From an uncultured Prevotella sp. (GTDB lineage Bacteria > Bacteroidota > Bacteroidia > Bacteroidales > Bacteroidaceae): a stretch of DNA of 12,255 nucleotides. The notes under the pieces are model-generated. The model was not told the origin of the DNA. It made no database searches and was given only the letters and a program-made list of their open reading frames with translations. This document shows, piece after piece, positions 1 through 8,101 of the stretch. A program made the position numbers and the translations under genes. The DNA lies in assembly GCA_934281565.1 (NCBI GenBank), contig CAKQXI010000061.1:1-12255 (forward strand), in the 5' to 3' direction. How positions within the stretch are numbered: the stretch's first letter is position 1; each line of letters begins with the position of its first letter.

Positions 1-131
1 AAGAGGAAAAGATGGTTGTGGAAGATGCACGGGGAAATATCGTCTGGCTGGTGGGCGAAAGAACTTCCGAGCTCTGCAAGATTACAGAAAAGACCCAAAA
101 GGTATTGGTACTAAAATATGGCAATGATTAA
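1..131 (+). CDS. tilS: tRNA(Ile)-lysidine synthetase TilS, C-terminal end (5' truncated by window)
   Basis: Reading from base 3, an open frame of 42 codons runs to TAA at 129-131; the start lies outside the window. The peptide includes IVWLVGERTSELCKITEKTQ followed by KVLVLKY. This fits the C-terminal domain of TilS, which typically has an (I/V)W(V/L)VG.R pattern, then a K(V/I)T..T(K/Q)K segment and a final hydrophobic strand. TilS uses ATP to attach lysine to C34 of tRNA-Ile(CAU), so that it reads AUA codons. The catalytic N-terminal PP-loop domain is not visible, so the call rests only on this tail. The last 14 bases overlap the start of the next gene in another frame, which suggests co-transcription. 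Confidence 0.72.
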   Translation, partial: EEKMVVEDARGNIVWLVGERTSELCKITEKTQKVLVLKYGND

Positions 132-1794
132 TAAGAAAACATCACTCTATAAAAAGAGCGCCATCATCGTAACAGTTTTTATCATCGTAGGAGCATACAT
201 CTATTGTTGTCTCTACCCCTCCAAGGAAAAGGTTCGGGATAGCATAACCGACATCGAGGCTTATAGCTGGTATGAGTTTCAGCAAGACGGCAATACATTG
301 TTTGCCTTTGATATGGACACCTTCAAGCTCAGTGCTTGTTTTGCCGACAAGTGGACTTTCATTCCATCCTGCCAAGGGCGTCTTGTGGGTGTTGGCAATT
401 CCAGCTTGTTACGCTCTAAATATAGCGATGATGTTTCACCTCGAATTATATTCCAAGAGAAAATAGACTCTGTAAGTAAGCTCTACCAAGATGCCAAGTG
501 GAAAGTGGATGAACTCAACTACTACATCCATTCGCATGACGTGAAAGACATGGGATTTGGTACGATATACAGGTATGCCATGCAAGAAATCAAAAAGAAA
601 GAGTCTACAAAGAAACTATTGGATTCCTTGAAAGGCATGAAAATATCCGATGATATGCAACTCTTGCACCGTGTCAAATATGTTGCTCGCATTGTTAGCA
701 ACATAGACGACAAACGCAAGAAAACAACGCTCCTGCCCTGCCATTATGTGAAGACTTTGCCACAAGAAAACTGCATTCTCTTTCAGCTTGATTCCAAGGA
801 ATTGCCAGAGGGAGCAAGAAGCCTCTCCATGTCGCAAGCCTTTTCTTTGGCACGCATGAACAGCATGAGCCTTAAGCCTAAGTTTGACTTCTCCTTACGA
901 TATGATTCCCTCGGCGTTTACAAGGGCGACATCGTCGATGGAAACGGTATATGGGAGGGCAAGGATGGAAGCTATTACGAGGGAGAATGGATGAATGGCA
1001 AGAGAAATGGTTTCGGCTTTGCCATTGCCCCCAAGAAGCCTTTGCGTGTGGGCGAATGGAAGAACGACCGTTATCATGGTGAGCGACTTGTCTATACCTC
1101 TGAGCGCATCTATGGCATCGACATATCTAAGTATCAGCATGGCAAGGGCAAGAAGAAATATCCCATTGACTGGAAAGTGCTTCGTATCTCACACCTCGGT
1201 TCCATCAGCAAGAAAACCATCAGTGGCAACGTGAACTTCCCTATCAAGTTCATCTATATCAAGAGCACGGAGGGTGCCACAATGCTCAATCCTTACTATA
1301 AGCACGACTATCGTGCGGCAAAGGCATACGGCTTCAAGGTAGGCACTTATCACTTCTTCTCCACCCTGTCGCCAGCAAGCCTCCAAGTGCGCCAATTCCT
1401 CAAGCATTCCTTTATCGGCAAGGGCGATTTTCCACCAGTATTGGATGTAGAGCCTCTACCCAGCCAGATAAGGAAAATGGGCGGCATACAGGTACTTTTC
1501 AAGAGAGTGAGAACTTGGCTGAAATTCGTGGAGAAAGAAACAGGTGTAAAGCCTATCCTTTACGTTAACCAAACGTTCGTAAACCGCTATCTCAATGCAG
1601 CTCCCGACTTGAAGCACAACTACTTGATATGGATAGCGAGATATGGCGAATACAAGCCCGACTTGCACTTGATATTTTGGCAATTATGCCCAGATGGATA
1701 TGTCAAGGGCATACATGGACACGTAGACATCAATGTATTCAATGGGTATAAAGGCGCATACGAGAAATTCATTAAGAATGAAGTAGTTAAATAA
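118..1794 (+). CDS. Membrane-anchored MORN-repeat / glycoside hydrolase family 25 muramidase
   Basis: This 558-residue protein has a short basic N-terminus and one hydrophobic segment at about 14-33 (SAIIVTVFIIVGAYIY), probably a signal anchor that places the rest in the periplasm. Residues 35-260 match nothing I recognise. Residues 268-330 hold about three MORN-like units (YKGDIVDGNG, YEGEWMNGKRNGFG, VGEWKNDRYHG). Residues 332-545 form a GH25 lysozyme domain: YGIDISKYQ (D335), FIYIKSTEGA, GTYHFF, LDVEP with the characteristic D443-x-E445 pair, WIARYG, FWQL and HVDINVF (D537). GH25 enzymes cleave the MurNAc-GlcNAc bond of peptidoglycan, and all expected acidic residues are present. ATG 118 overlaps the end of tilS by 14 bases; ATG 124 would remove two residues and is equally possible, since neither has a clear Shine-Dalgarno. 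A role in wall remodelling is inferred. Confidence 0.9.
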   Translation: MAMINKKTSLYKKSAIIVTVFIIVGAYIYCCLYPSKEKVRDSITDIEAYSWYEFQQDGNTLFAFDMDTFKLSACFADKWTFIPSCQGRLVGVGNSSLLRSKYSDDVSPRIIFQEKIDSVSKLYQDAKWKVDELNYYIHSHDVKDMGFGTIYRYAMQEIKKKESTKKLLDSLKGMKISDDMQLLHRVKYVARIVSNIDDKRKKTTLLPCHYVKTLPQENCILFQLDSKELPEGARSLSMSQAFSLARMNSMSLKPKFDFSLRYDSLGVYKGDIVDGNGIWEGKDGSYYEGEWMNGKRNGFGFAIAPKKPLRVGEWKNDRYHGERLVYTSERIYGIDISKYQHGKGKKKYPIDWKVLRISHLGSISKKTISGNVNFPIKFIYIKSTEGATMLNPYYKHDYRAAKAYGFKVGTYHFFSTLSPASLQVRQFLKHSFIGKGDFPPVLDVEPLPSQIRKMGGIQVLFKRVRTWLKFVEKETGVKPILYVNQTFVNRYLNAAPDLKHNYLIWIARYGEYKPDLHLIFWQLCPDGYVKGIHGHVDINVFNGYKGAYEKFIKNEVVK

Positions 1795-1842
1795 TTATGT
1801 TAAAGTTAGTTATCAAAAATAACAACGTATTTGCTTTTTTGC

Positions 1843-1850
1843 TATATTTG
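1843..1850 (+). promoter_or_regulatory. Bacteroidetes-type -7 promoter element for the sigma-factor gene
   Basis: TATATTTG matches the Bacteroidetes -7 consensus TAnnTTTG exactly and is followed by GCACCG. Transcription should begin a few bases downstream, near 1855. No good -33 TTTG lies at the usual distance of about 19 bases; the only nearby TTTG (1830-1833) is too close. Upstream, a weak inverted repeat GTTAT-CAAAA-ATAAC (1809-1823) and a T-run (1835-1840) follow the muramidase stop at 1794 and might act as a poor terminator. The element implies that the sigma/barrel pair, and perhaps addAB, is transcribed separately from tilS and the muramidase. Confidence 0.5.
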
Positions 1851-1920
1851 CACCGTATTGTGAGTGCATGGAATATGTCAGCATTCCTACTCCACACGAA
1901 GATAATATTATCAGTTTTAT

Positions 1921-1926
1921 AGGAGA
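1921..1926 (+). promoter_or_regulatory. Shine-Dalgarno supporting the internal sigma-factor start
   Basis: AGGAGA lies 10 bases before ATG 1937, with a second purine run AGGAAAG at 1929-1935. The upstream in-frame ATG at 1868 has no comparable site and would sit only about 12 bases after the predicted transcription start. This favours 1937 as the start codon. Confidence 0.45.
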
Positions 1927-1936
1927 ACAGGAAAGA

Positions 1937-2809
1937 ATGAGACAATTAAAGATTCAGAAGAGCATAACTAATCGCAATAGCGAGGCGCTTGATAAGTATC
2001 TTGTTGAGATTGGTCGTGCTCCAATGGTTTCTATTGATGAGGAAATAGAGCTTGCCCAAGCTATCAAGAAAGGTGGAAAAGCTGGTGAGCGTGCCAAGAA
2101 TAAGTTGGTGGAAGCTAACTTGCGTTTTGTCGTGTCTGTCGCCAAACAATATCAACATCAAGGACTTACGCTTACCGACTTGATTGACGAAGGTAACATC
2201 GGGCTTATCAAAGCGGCAGAGAGATTTGACGAAACTCGTGGGTTTAAGTTCATTTCGTATGCCGTATGGTGGATACGCCAAAGCATCTTGCAGGCTATCG
2301 CAGAACAAAGTCGTATCGTGAGATTGCCACTTAACCAAGTGGGTTCCTTGAACAAGGTTAATCACGAAATCAATAAGTTTGAGCAAGAGAACCAACGTCG
2401 TCCAAGCGTTGAGGAACTATCTGCCCGTACTGGCGTGGACGAAGATAAGATTTCACAAAGTATGGCGGCAAGTGGTCACCATGTGAGCATAGATGCTCCA
2501 TTTGGCGATGACGATGACAACTCCATGGTCGATGTGATGTCGAGTGGCGACGACAGCAGAGCCGACAAGAAAGTAGACCACGAGAGCATGGCAAAGGAGC
2601 TGAAACAAGTGCTCGACAAAGTGCTCAAGGACCGTGAGAAGCAAATCGTTTGCGCCTGCTATGGCATCGGAGAACAGGAAAAAGGCTTGGAGGAGATTGG
2701 TGATAAGATGGGGCTTACAAGAGAACGTGTACGCCAGATACGAGAGAAAAGCATCAACAAGCTCCGTGAGTCTGGCAATGTGAAAATACTGATGAAATAT
2801 CTGGGATAA
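1937..2809 (+). CDS. RpoD/SigA-like sigma-70 factor, probably an alternative paralogue
   Basis: From ATG 1937 the product is 290 residues, starts MRQLKI and ends MKYLG, as Bacteroidetes RpoD-type sigmas do. Region 1.2 is at about 17-50 and region 2 at 57-127, including NLRFVVSVAKQY, DLIDEGNIGL and the -10-recognition helix YAVWWIRQSI. Region 3 follows RLPLNQVGSLNK at about 129-200, and region 4 is at 225-290 with the helix-turn-helix LEEIGDKMGLTRERVRQI. Region 1.1 is absent, as is usual in this phylum. Some positions differ from the housekeeping factor as I remember it: KGGKAGERAK after region 1.2, an acidic GDDDDN stretch, and KDREKQIVCACYGIG where the housekeeping protein has a T(D/E)RE..II..FFGIG-like segment. 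I therefore infer a second, non-housekeeping RpoD-like factor. An upstream in-frame ATG at 1868 would add 23 residues unlike the family. The TAA overlaps the next gene's ATG by one base. Confidence 0.9.
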   Translation: MRQLKIQKSITNRNSEALDKYLVEIGRAPMVSIDEEIELAQAIKKGGKAGERAKNKLVEANLRFVVSVAKQYQHQGLTLTDLIDEGNIGLIKAAERFDETRGFKFISYAVWWIRQSILQAIAEQSRIVRLPLNQVGSLNKVNHEINKFEQENQRRPSVEELSARTGVDEDKISQSMAASGHHVSIDAPFGDDDDNSMVDVMSSGDDSRADKKVDHESMAKELKQVLDKVLKDREKQIVCACYGIGEQEKGLEEIGDKMGLTRERVRQIREKSINKLRESGNVKILMKYLG

Positions 2810-4878
2810 TGTTTCGCCATTTCCCTACTATAATATGGTTATCGTGTCTCTTATGCCTTGCCAGCCAAGGCTATGCAAGAAAGACAGCACCGAAGAACGC
2901 TTTCCGTGATTCGGTGCTCAATCTTATTTATGGCTATGCTTCACACGTTGATACCGTGGGGCAAAGCTCGAAGCCTACTTATTCTTATACCAAATTTAAG
3001 TTGCGTACCAACAAGCGCAATGCTACATTGATGCTGGTGCCTACGATGTATGTGGTGGCACATGGCGTGGGCAGGGAGTTCGTGGGCGAATATTATAACA
3101 AGGTAACCCTTGATGAGCAAGGTTTGCCTTATTTCCACCGCATCTTGAACATCAGCACCATTCCACATCGTGAGAACCCGATGTCCTCGGTATTCAGCTA
3201 TATGACGCCTACTATCTATGACGAAAACTTGTACCAGAACAACATCCTCTCTCCTTTCCATCCCACCAATCGAAGATTTTATAGCTTTCGTGTTACGCCA
3301 TTGCCGTATGGCTTGGCGCAAGTATATGCCTATCCTAAGCTGAAGAATACGCAAGTGGTAGAGACAAAGGCTATTGTCAATGCCAAGACTGGAAAAATTG
3401 TACTTGTTGACTTTGAAGGTGAATATGACATGACACGCTTTTATATCTCTATGGTCATGGGCAGGGGAAATAGTTATAACTCATTGACACCGCAGAAATG
3501 TGACCTCAAGGTAAACTTTAGGTTCTTGGGAAACAGGATAACTGGCACATATACAACGGTTTATAATCTCCCCAAGATATTAAGTGACACATTGGATAAT
3601 GTCGCTGATACGGCACTTATGTCGAAAGTACGCCCCATCAAATTGACAAAGGACGAACTGAGCATGTACGAGAAGTTCTACGCACAAAGTAACCGCAAGG
3701 ACTCTACCAATGCTAACAAGCCTAAGAAGAAAGATTTTGTCAATGATTTCCTTTGGAATGTCATTGGCGACAATGTGCTCAATTATATCGGACAAGACTT
3801 CGGGAAACAGAAGCAAGGCAATGTTCGCCTAAGCCCTATCCTCAACCCCTTGTATATGAGCTATTCAGGAAGAAAAGGTTTGGTTTACAAACTCGACATA
3901 AGGGGAAACTATGCCTTTAACGACGACATCCTCCTATCGTTAGGTATTCGTGGTGCATATAGCTTCAAGCAACGTTTGTTCTATTACACCATTCCTGCTA
4001 TCTTCAGATACAACAAGAAGCACGATGGATACTTGCAAATGGAATTTGGTACGGGCAACCGTATCAGCACAAACATGGTGGCAAGGAGAATACTCGGCAT
4101 CAGCGAGAAGAAAGATAGCTTGCACTGGGCACCAGAAGACGACTATACCGAGTTCAAGGACAATTACTTTAGATTGACCAATCATTGGAGCTTCAACTCT
4201 CATTATGCCTTGGAATTGGGCATGGTGGTGCACCATCGTCAAGCCGTGTTCCCTAAGTTCTATGAAGATAATGGTTATCCGTCTTCTTATCGCTCTGTTG
4301 CCCCGAACATTGCCATAGAATGGCAACCTAAGGGAAAGAAAGGTCCTTTCTTCAAGATAGATTATGAACGGAGCTTCAAGGGCTTCTTGAAATCAAACAT
4401 CGACTATGAGCGTGTGGAGATGGATATGCAAAACATTTTCCATGCCTCCAGAAGACGCTTGATTTCCTTGCGAATAGGTTCTGGGTTCTATACGATGAAA
4501 GGCGATCACTGGGACTTCGTGGATTATTCCAATTTCCGTGATAACAACTTACCCGGTGGATGGAATGATGATTGGAGCGGTGACTTTGAGTTGCTCAACT
4601 CGGAGTGGTACAATGCTTCCGATTATTATTTCCGCACAAATGTATCCTACGAAGCTCCTATGCTGTTCATGGCATGGACGCCTTTATTAGGCAGATTTGT
4701 TGAGAAAGAGCGTCTTTATGTCAATGCCCTTGTGGTAAGGCGTCTGCATCCTTATACCGAGTGGGGATACAGCCTTTCCACTCGCCTACTCTCGCTTGGT
4801 TTCTTCGCTGCATTCCAGAACTCCAAGTATTATGGCGTAGGTTGCAGGTTCAGCTTCGAGTTGTTCAGGCATTGGTAA
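2809..4878 (+). CDS. Predicted outer-membrane beta-barrel protein, DUF5686-like
   Basis: This 689-residue protein begins with a signal peptide: a short basic start, hydrophobic TIIWLSCLLCLASQ, and likely cleavage after GYA at residue 23. No lipobox cysteine sits at the cleavage point, and the cysteines at 13 and 16 lie inside the hydrophobic core. Residues 30-270 look like a periplasmic, mostly beta region with FYSFRVTPL, AQVYAYPKLKNTQ and a TGKIVLVDFEGEYD strand. This resembles the part of DUF5686 proteins before the barrel. After a charged linker near 295-310, residues from about 345 to the end alternate aromatic and polar residues (LVYKLDIRGNYAF, ILLSLGIRGAYSF, LFYYTIPAIFRYN) and finish with GCRFSFELFRHW, as barrel strands do. 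The usual N-terminal carboxypeptidase-regulatory-like domain of DUF5686 proteins is not evident. Function is unknown. The ATG overlaps the sigma-factor stop (TAATG), so translation is probably coupled. Barrel is fairly sure; the family name is tentative. Confidence 0.65.
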   Translation: MFRHFPTIIWLSCLLCLASQGYARKTAPKNAFRDSVLNLIYGYASHVDTVGQSSKPTYSYTKFKLRTNKRNATLMLVPTMYVVAHGVGREFVGEYYNKVTLDEQGLPYFHRILNISTIPHRENPMSSVFSYMTPTIYDENLYQNNILSPFHPTNRRFYSFRVTPLPYGLAQVYAYPKLKNTQVVETKAIVNAKTGKIVLVDFEGEYDMTRFYISMVMGRGNSYNSLTPQKCDLKVNFRFLGNRITGTYTTVYNLPKILSDTLDNVADTALMSKVRPIKLTKDELSMYEKFYAQSNRKDSTNANKPKKKDFVNDFLWNVIGDNVLNYIGQDFGKQKQGNVRLSPILNPLYMSYSGRKGLVYKLDIRGNYAFNDDILLSLGIRGAYSFKQRLFYYTIPAIFRYNKKHDGYLQMEFGTGNRISTNMVARRILGISEKKDSLHWAPEDDYTEFKDNYFRLTNHWSFNSHYALELGMVVHHRQAVFPKFYEDNGYPSSYRSVAPNIAIEWQPKGKKGPFFKIDYERSFKGFLKSNIDYERVEMDMQNIFHASRRRLISLRIGSGFYTMKGDHWDFVDYSNFRDNNLPGGWNDDWSGDFELLNSEWYNASDYYFRTNVSYEAPMLFMAWTPLLGRFVEKERLYVNALVVRRLHPYTEWGYSLSTRLLSLGFFAAFQNSKYYGVGCRFSFELFRHW

Positions 4879-4924
4879 AGATGCTATCTGACAGGAATAT
4901 ATAACAACAATATATAAGATATTA

Positions 4925-7900
4925 ATGAAATCACAGTTAACCGTTTACAAGGCAAGTGCTGGCTCGGGCAAAACCTTCACCCTTGCCAAAGAATACATGA
5001 CACTGGTGGTAGAGACCCCAATGGCTTATCGCACCATTCTCGCCGTTACCTTTACCAACAAGGCAACGGAGGAAATGAAACTTCGTATCCTTAGCCAGCT
5101 CTATGGCATAGCCTATCATCTGCCTACCTCCAACGATTATCTTATGCAAATCAAGGATGCCTTGCCTCACCTCTCGGAACAACAAATTGCCGAGAACGCG
5201 AAGACTGCCTTGAGCTTGCTTATACATAATTATAATTATTTTAGGGTAGAAACCATTGATACTTTCTTCCAGAGCGTGTTGCGCAATTTGGCAAGGGAAC
5301 TTGACCTTACCGCCAACTTGCGCATAGGATTGAATGATTACCAAGTGGAGCAACAAGCTGTAGATGAACTCATTGAGTCGCTGAAAGACACTGATAAGTT
5401 GCTCTTTTGGATTATGGAATACATACAGGAGAATATCGCCGATGACAAGAGTTGGAATGTGATAGGGCAAATCAAGAGATTTGGCGAGAACATCTTCAAG
5501 GACTTTTACAAGGATCATGCCGACAAATTGGAGGAATGTATCAGCCAAGATGGTTTCTTCAAGGCATATTCCGACAAGATGAAGAAAATCCGCAACAAGG
5601 CAAAGGAGCAATTCCAGGAAGTTGCCGCAACTTTCTTCGATGCACTTGAAGAAAATGGCTATTCTGCCGATGACCTCGCTGGGAAGAAACGAGGAATATG
5701 GAGCTATTTCAACAAGTTAAAACAAGGTAAGATTGATGACGATGACCTCTACAACGCTACGTTCGAGAAATGCTACAAGGGTCCAGAGGGATGGGTGAAG
5801 AAGAACGAGGCTGTGCTTAGCAATCCTCTCTTTGAATGTGTATCGTCCGTTCTCTATCCTATCCTGCTTTTCTCTGAAGAAAATCGCCCGAAGTTGGTCA
5901 AGCTTTTCAAGAGTGCCGAACTTACGCTAAGGCATTTGAACCAACTGCGATTATTGGGCAGTATTGACAAAAAGGTAAGGGAGATGAACCAAGAAGCCAA
6001 CCGTTTCTTGCTCAGTGATACCCAGACTCTGCTCCACTCACTTATCCAAGACAGCGACTCGCCTTTCATCTTTGAGAAGATAGGTACCCAACTGGAACAC
6101 GTCATGATAGATGAGTTCCAAGATACCAGTACCATTCAATGGAAAAACTTCAAGGTACTATTGGAGGAAACGATGAGCCATGAGAATAGTGGCAACCTTA
6201 TCGTGGGTGATGTGAAGCAAAGCATCTACCGCTGGCGTTCTGGTGATTGGCGTTTGCTCAACAATATAGAGAAACAATTTAATGGAGGCGAAAAAGTTCT
6301 TGATATACAGAACCTTGACACAAACTATCGCTCCGATAGAAACATCGTAGACTTCAACAATGCTTTCTTTACTGTGGCTTCGGCACAGGAATGTGCCACC
6401 ATCACAGAGACCAATCCACAAGAGGCAGAGCAACTTAAGAATGCCTATGCCGATGTGGTTCAGATGGTACCTCAGAAAAAGCCTGCGCAAGGATATGTAC
6501 AAGTGAAGCTGTTCTCTCATGAGGCGGAACCCGAAGACATTATGGAAGAAACCCTTTCCACCGTAGGACACTTGTTGGAAAAGGGAGCTGAATATAGCCA
6601 GATTGCCATCCTTGTAAGAAGCAACAAGACGATACAGGACATCGCTGAATACTTCATGAATTATTCCGATTATCCCCTTGTTTCCGACGAGGCTTTCCGT
6701 CTGGATGCTTCGCAAGCCGTCAATACACTCATAACTGCACTTCATGTCCTCGCCCATCCACAAGATGAGATAGGCAAGGCTACACTCCGTAAGTTCGCAC
6801 GGCAATTCTTAGGTACGGATACCGTTGTTACCATGCTTGAGGAACAACGGGAACGTTTGCTCCAAATGCCGCTCTTTGACTTGACGGAACGTTTGTTCAC
6901 GGATTTCAAGCTCGGCGAAATCGAGGAAATGAAGCAACAGAGTGCTTATATCTGTGCCTTTTATGACCAAATGAACGGTTATTTGAGTGACAATAGTGGT
7001 GATATAGATAGTTTCTTAAACGAATGGGAAAACAGCATCCATGAGAAAAGCATCCATAGCGATGCCATCAATGGTATTCGACTGATTACTATCCATAAGA
7101 GTAAGGGACTGGAATTTGACCATGTGATCATGCCTTTCTGCGACTGGACTTTGGAAAAGAGCAATACGATATGGTGTACTCCGCAAGCAGAACCGTTCAA
7201 TGAGTTGCCCCTTGTCCCTGTCGATTTCAGTGCCAAGCAGATGAAAGGCAGTATCTATGAGCCAGACTATCACCATGAGCATTTGCAGAACATGGTGGAT
7301 AACCTTAACTTGCTTTACGTTGCCTTTACCCGTGCCAGCCATAGCCTCTTTGTCCTTGCCAAGAGAGGATATGCCACCTCACGTAGCTTCATCATAGAAT
7401 CGAGCCTGCCAGATGTCGAGAATAAGTTGGCTTCATTGTCACAACCCTTGTCATTGGATGGCTGCGGTTCAGATGCCAAGACGGAAGACATAGTGTTTGA
7501 ATATGGCGAGCTATCCGTCTCTACTCCCAAGAAGAAAGAGGAGAACACCAACGAAAACATCTTCATGACTCCCTCGGAGAGCATATCCATCGACATTCAT
7601 ATCACTCCCCAGCTCCCAGAGTTCAGGCAAAGTAACAAGAGCCGCGATTTCATCGAGGGTGACGAGGAAGAAGAACAGCAGAAATATTACATCAAGATGG
7701 GTACGGTGCTGCATAGCCTTTTCTCCACCATCCATACCACGGAGGATGTGGAGGGAGCATTGAAAGAATTAGAGTTGGACGGTGTGCTGTACGATGAGAA
7801 CATCTCACGAGAACGAATAGAGAAGATGATACGCAAACGTTTGGAGACACCTGTCGTCAAGGAATGGTTCTCCAAGCATTGGTCCATCTTCAACGAGTGC

Positions 7901-8041
7901 TCTATCTTGAGTGTCGAGGACGGCAAGGTCAAGGAACATCGTCCAGACCGTGTGATGAAAGACGACAAGGAAATGGTTGTCGTCGATTTCAAGTTTGGCA
8001 ATACATGGACTTACTGGAGAGCATGGGTTATGAGAATGTGA
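4925..8041 (+). CDS. addA: AddA/RecB-like UvrD-family helicase-nuclease, C-terminus frameshifted
   Basis: This 1038-residue protein has a complete SF1 helicase core. Walker A is ASAGSGKTFTL (10-20), then AVTFTNKATEEMK (40-52) and VETIDTFFQSVLR (108-120). Motif II is VMIDEFQDTS (393-402), motif III NLIVGDVKQSIYRW (424-437) and motif IV DTNYRS (465-470). Motif V is ITIHKSKGLEFDHV (721-734) and motif VI NLLYVAFTRAS (795-805). A RecB-type nuclease domain follows: GTVLHSLF (H930), HRPDRV (D1008) and VVVDFKFG (D1021, K1023). After DFKFG the frame reads 13 unrelated residues and stops at 8041. The expected tail, beginning QYMDLLESMGY, continues in another frame to TAA 8089-8091, so a small deletion at about 7997-8001 has shifted the frame and removed the Q..Y nuclease motif. 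With AddB it should unwind and resect double-strand breaks for RecA loading. Helicase activity is probably kept; nuclease activity is doubtful. No strong Shine-Dalgarno precedes ATG 4925; the 46-base spacer is AT-rich. Confidence 0.88.
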   Translation: MKSQLTVYKASAGSGKTFTLAKEYMTLVVETPMAYRTILAVTFTNKATEEMKLRILSQLYGIAYHLPTSNDYLMQIKDALPHLSEQQIAENAKTALSLLIHNYNYFRVETIDTFFQSVLRNLARELDLTANLRIGLNDYQVEQQAVDELIESLKDTDKLLFWIMEYIQENIADDKSWNVIGQIKRFGENIFKDFYKDHADKLEECISQDGFFKAYSDKMKKIRNKAKEQFQEVAATFFDALEENGYSADDLAGKKRGIWSYFNKLKQGKIDDDDLYNATFEKCYKGPEGWVKKNEAVLSNPLFECVSSVLYPILLFSEENRPKLVKLFKSAELTLRHLNQLRLLGSIDKKVREMNQEANRFLLSDTQTLLHSLIQDSDSPFIFEKIGTQLEHVMIDEFQDTSTIQWKNFKVLLEETMSHENSGNLIVGDVKQSIYRWRSGDWRLLNNIEKQFNGGEKVLDIQNLDTNYRSDRNIVDFNNAFFTVASAQECATITETNPQEAEQLKNAYADVVQMVPQKKPAQGYVQVKLFSHEAEPEDIMEETLSTVGHLLEKGAEYSQIAILVRSNKTIQDIAEYFMNYSDYPLVSDEAFRLDASQAVNTLITALHVLAHPQDEIGKATLRKFARQFLGTDTVVTMLEEQRERLLQMPLFDLTERLFTDFKLGEIEEMKQQSAYICAFYDQMNGYLSDNSGDIDSFLNEWENSIHEKSIHSDAINGIRLITIHKSKGLEFDHVIMPFCDWTLEKSNTIWCTPQAEPFNELPLVPVDFSAKQMKGSIYEPDYHHEHLQNMVDNLNLLYVAFTRASHSLFVLAKRGYATSRSFIIESSLPDVENKLASLSQPLSLDGCGSDAKTEDIVFEYGELSVSTPKKKEENTNENIFMTPSESISIDIHITPQLPEFRQSNKSRDFIEGDEEEEQQKYYIKMGTVLHSLFSTIHTTEDVEGALKELELDGVLYDENISRERIEKMIRKRLETPVVKEWFSKHWSIFNECSILSVEDGKVKEHRPDRVMKDDKEMVVVDFKFGNTWTYWRAWVMRM

Positions 8042-8091
8042 AAGGATACCTATGGTATGTGTATCCAAATAAAATCGAGGAAGTAAAATAA
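7999..8091 (+). other. Out-of-frame remnant of the AddA C-terminal tail
   Basis: From CAA at 7999 the frame reads QYMDLLESMGYENVKGYL and continues with WYVYPNKIEEVK to TAA at 8089-8091. This matches the normal end of Bacteroidetes AddA-like proteins, in which a Q-V-R-(Q/E)-Y-M segment and a GYLWYV strand follow DFKFG by roughly 11 residues. Here that spacer is gone. The bases GGCAA (7997-8001) fit both sides: GGC ends DFKFG and CAA begins QYM, so deletion between two short GGCAA-like repeats is a plausible origin. The frame change requires loss of 3n+1 bases (or gain of 3n+2). If the spacer was 11 residues, 34 bases were lost. This segment is not translated unless ribosomes shift frame. Confidence 0.8.
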
Positions 8092-8096
8092 GGAGA
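8091..8096 (+). promoter_or_regulatory. Shine-Dalgarno of addB
   Basis: AGGAGA lies five bases before ATG 8102 and overlaps the ancestral addA stop (TAA 8089-8091). In the intact arrangement addA would have ended 10 bases before addB, favouring coupling. With the present stop at 8041 the gap is 60 bases, so addB now depends more on this site. Confidence 0.6.
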
Positions 8097-8101
8097 AACA
8101 A

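Noticed and set aside
1809..1840. Intrinsic terminator after the muramidase gene
   Set aside because: Only a 5-base AT-rich stem, with the T-run more than 10 bases downstream; too weak to call.
1946..2395. Long minus-strand frame inside the sigma-factor gene
   Set aside because: Lies opposite the strongly conserved region 2 coding sequence and matches no family; an antisense shadow.
4896..4918. AATATATAA direct repeat before addA as an operator
   Set aside because: Short AT-rich repetition is expected in such spacers; there is no palindrome or clear promoter match.
7991..8010. Programmed ribosomal frameshift at the end of addA
   Set aside because: No slippery heptamer or following pseudoknot is evident, and about 11 expected residues are physically missing, which a frameshift would not restore.
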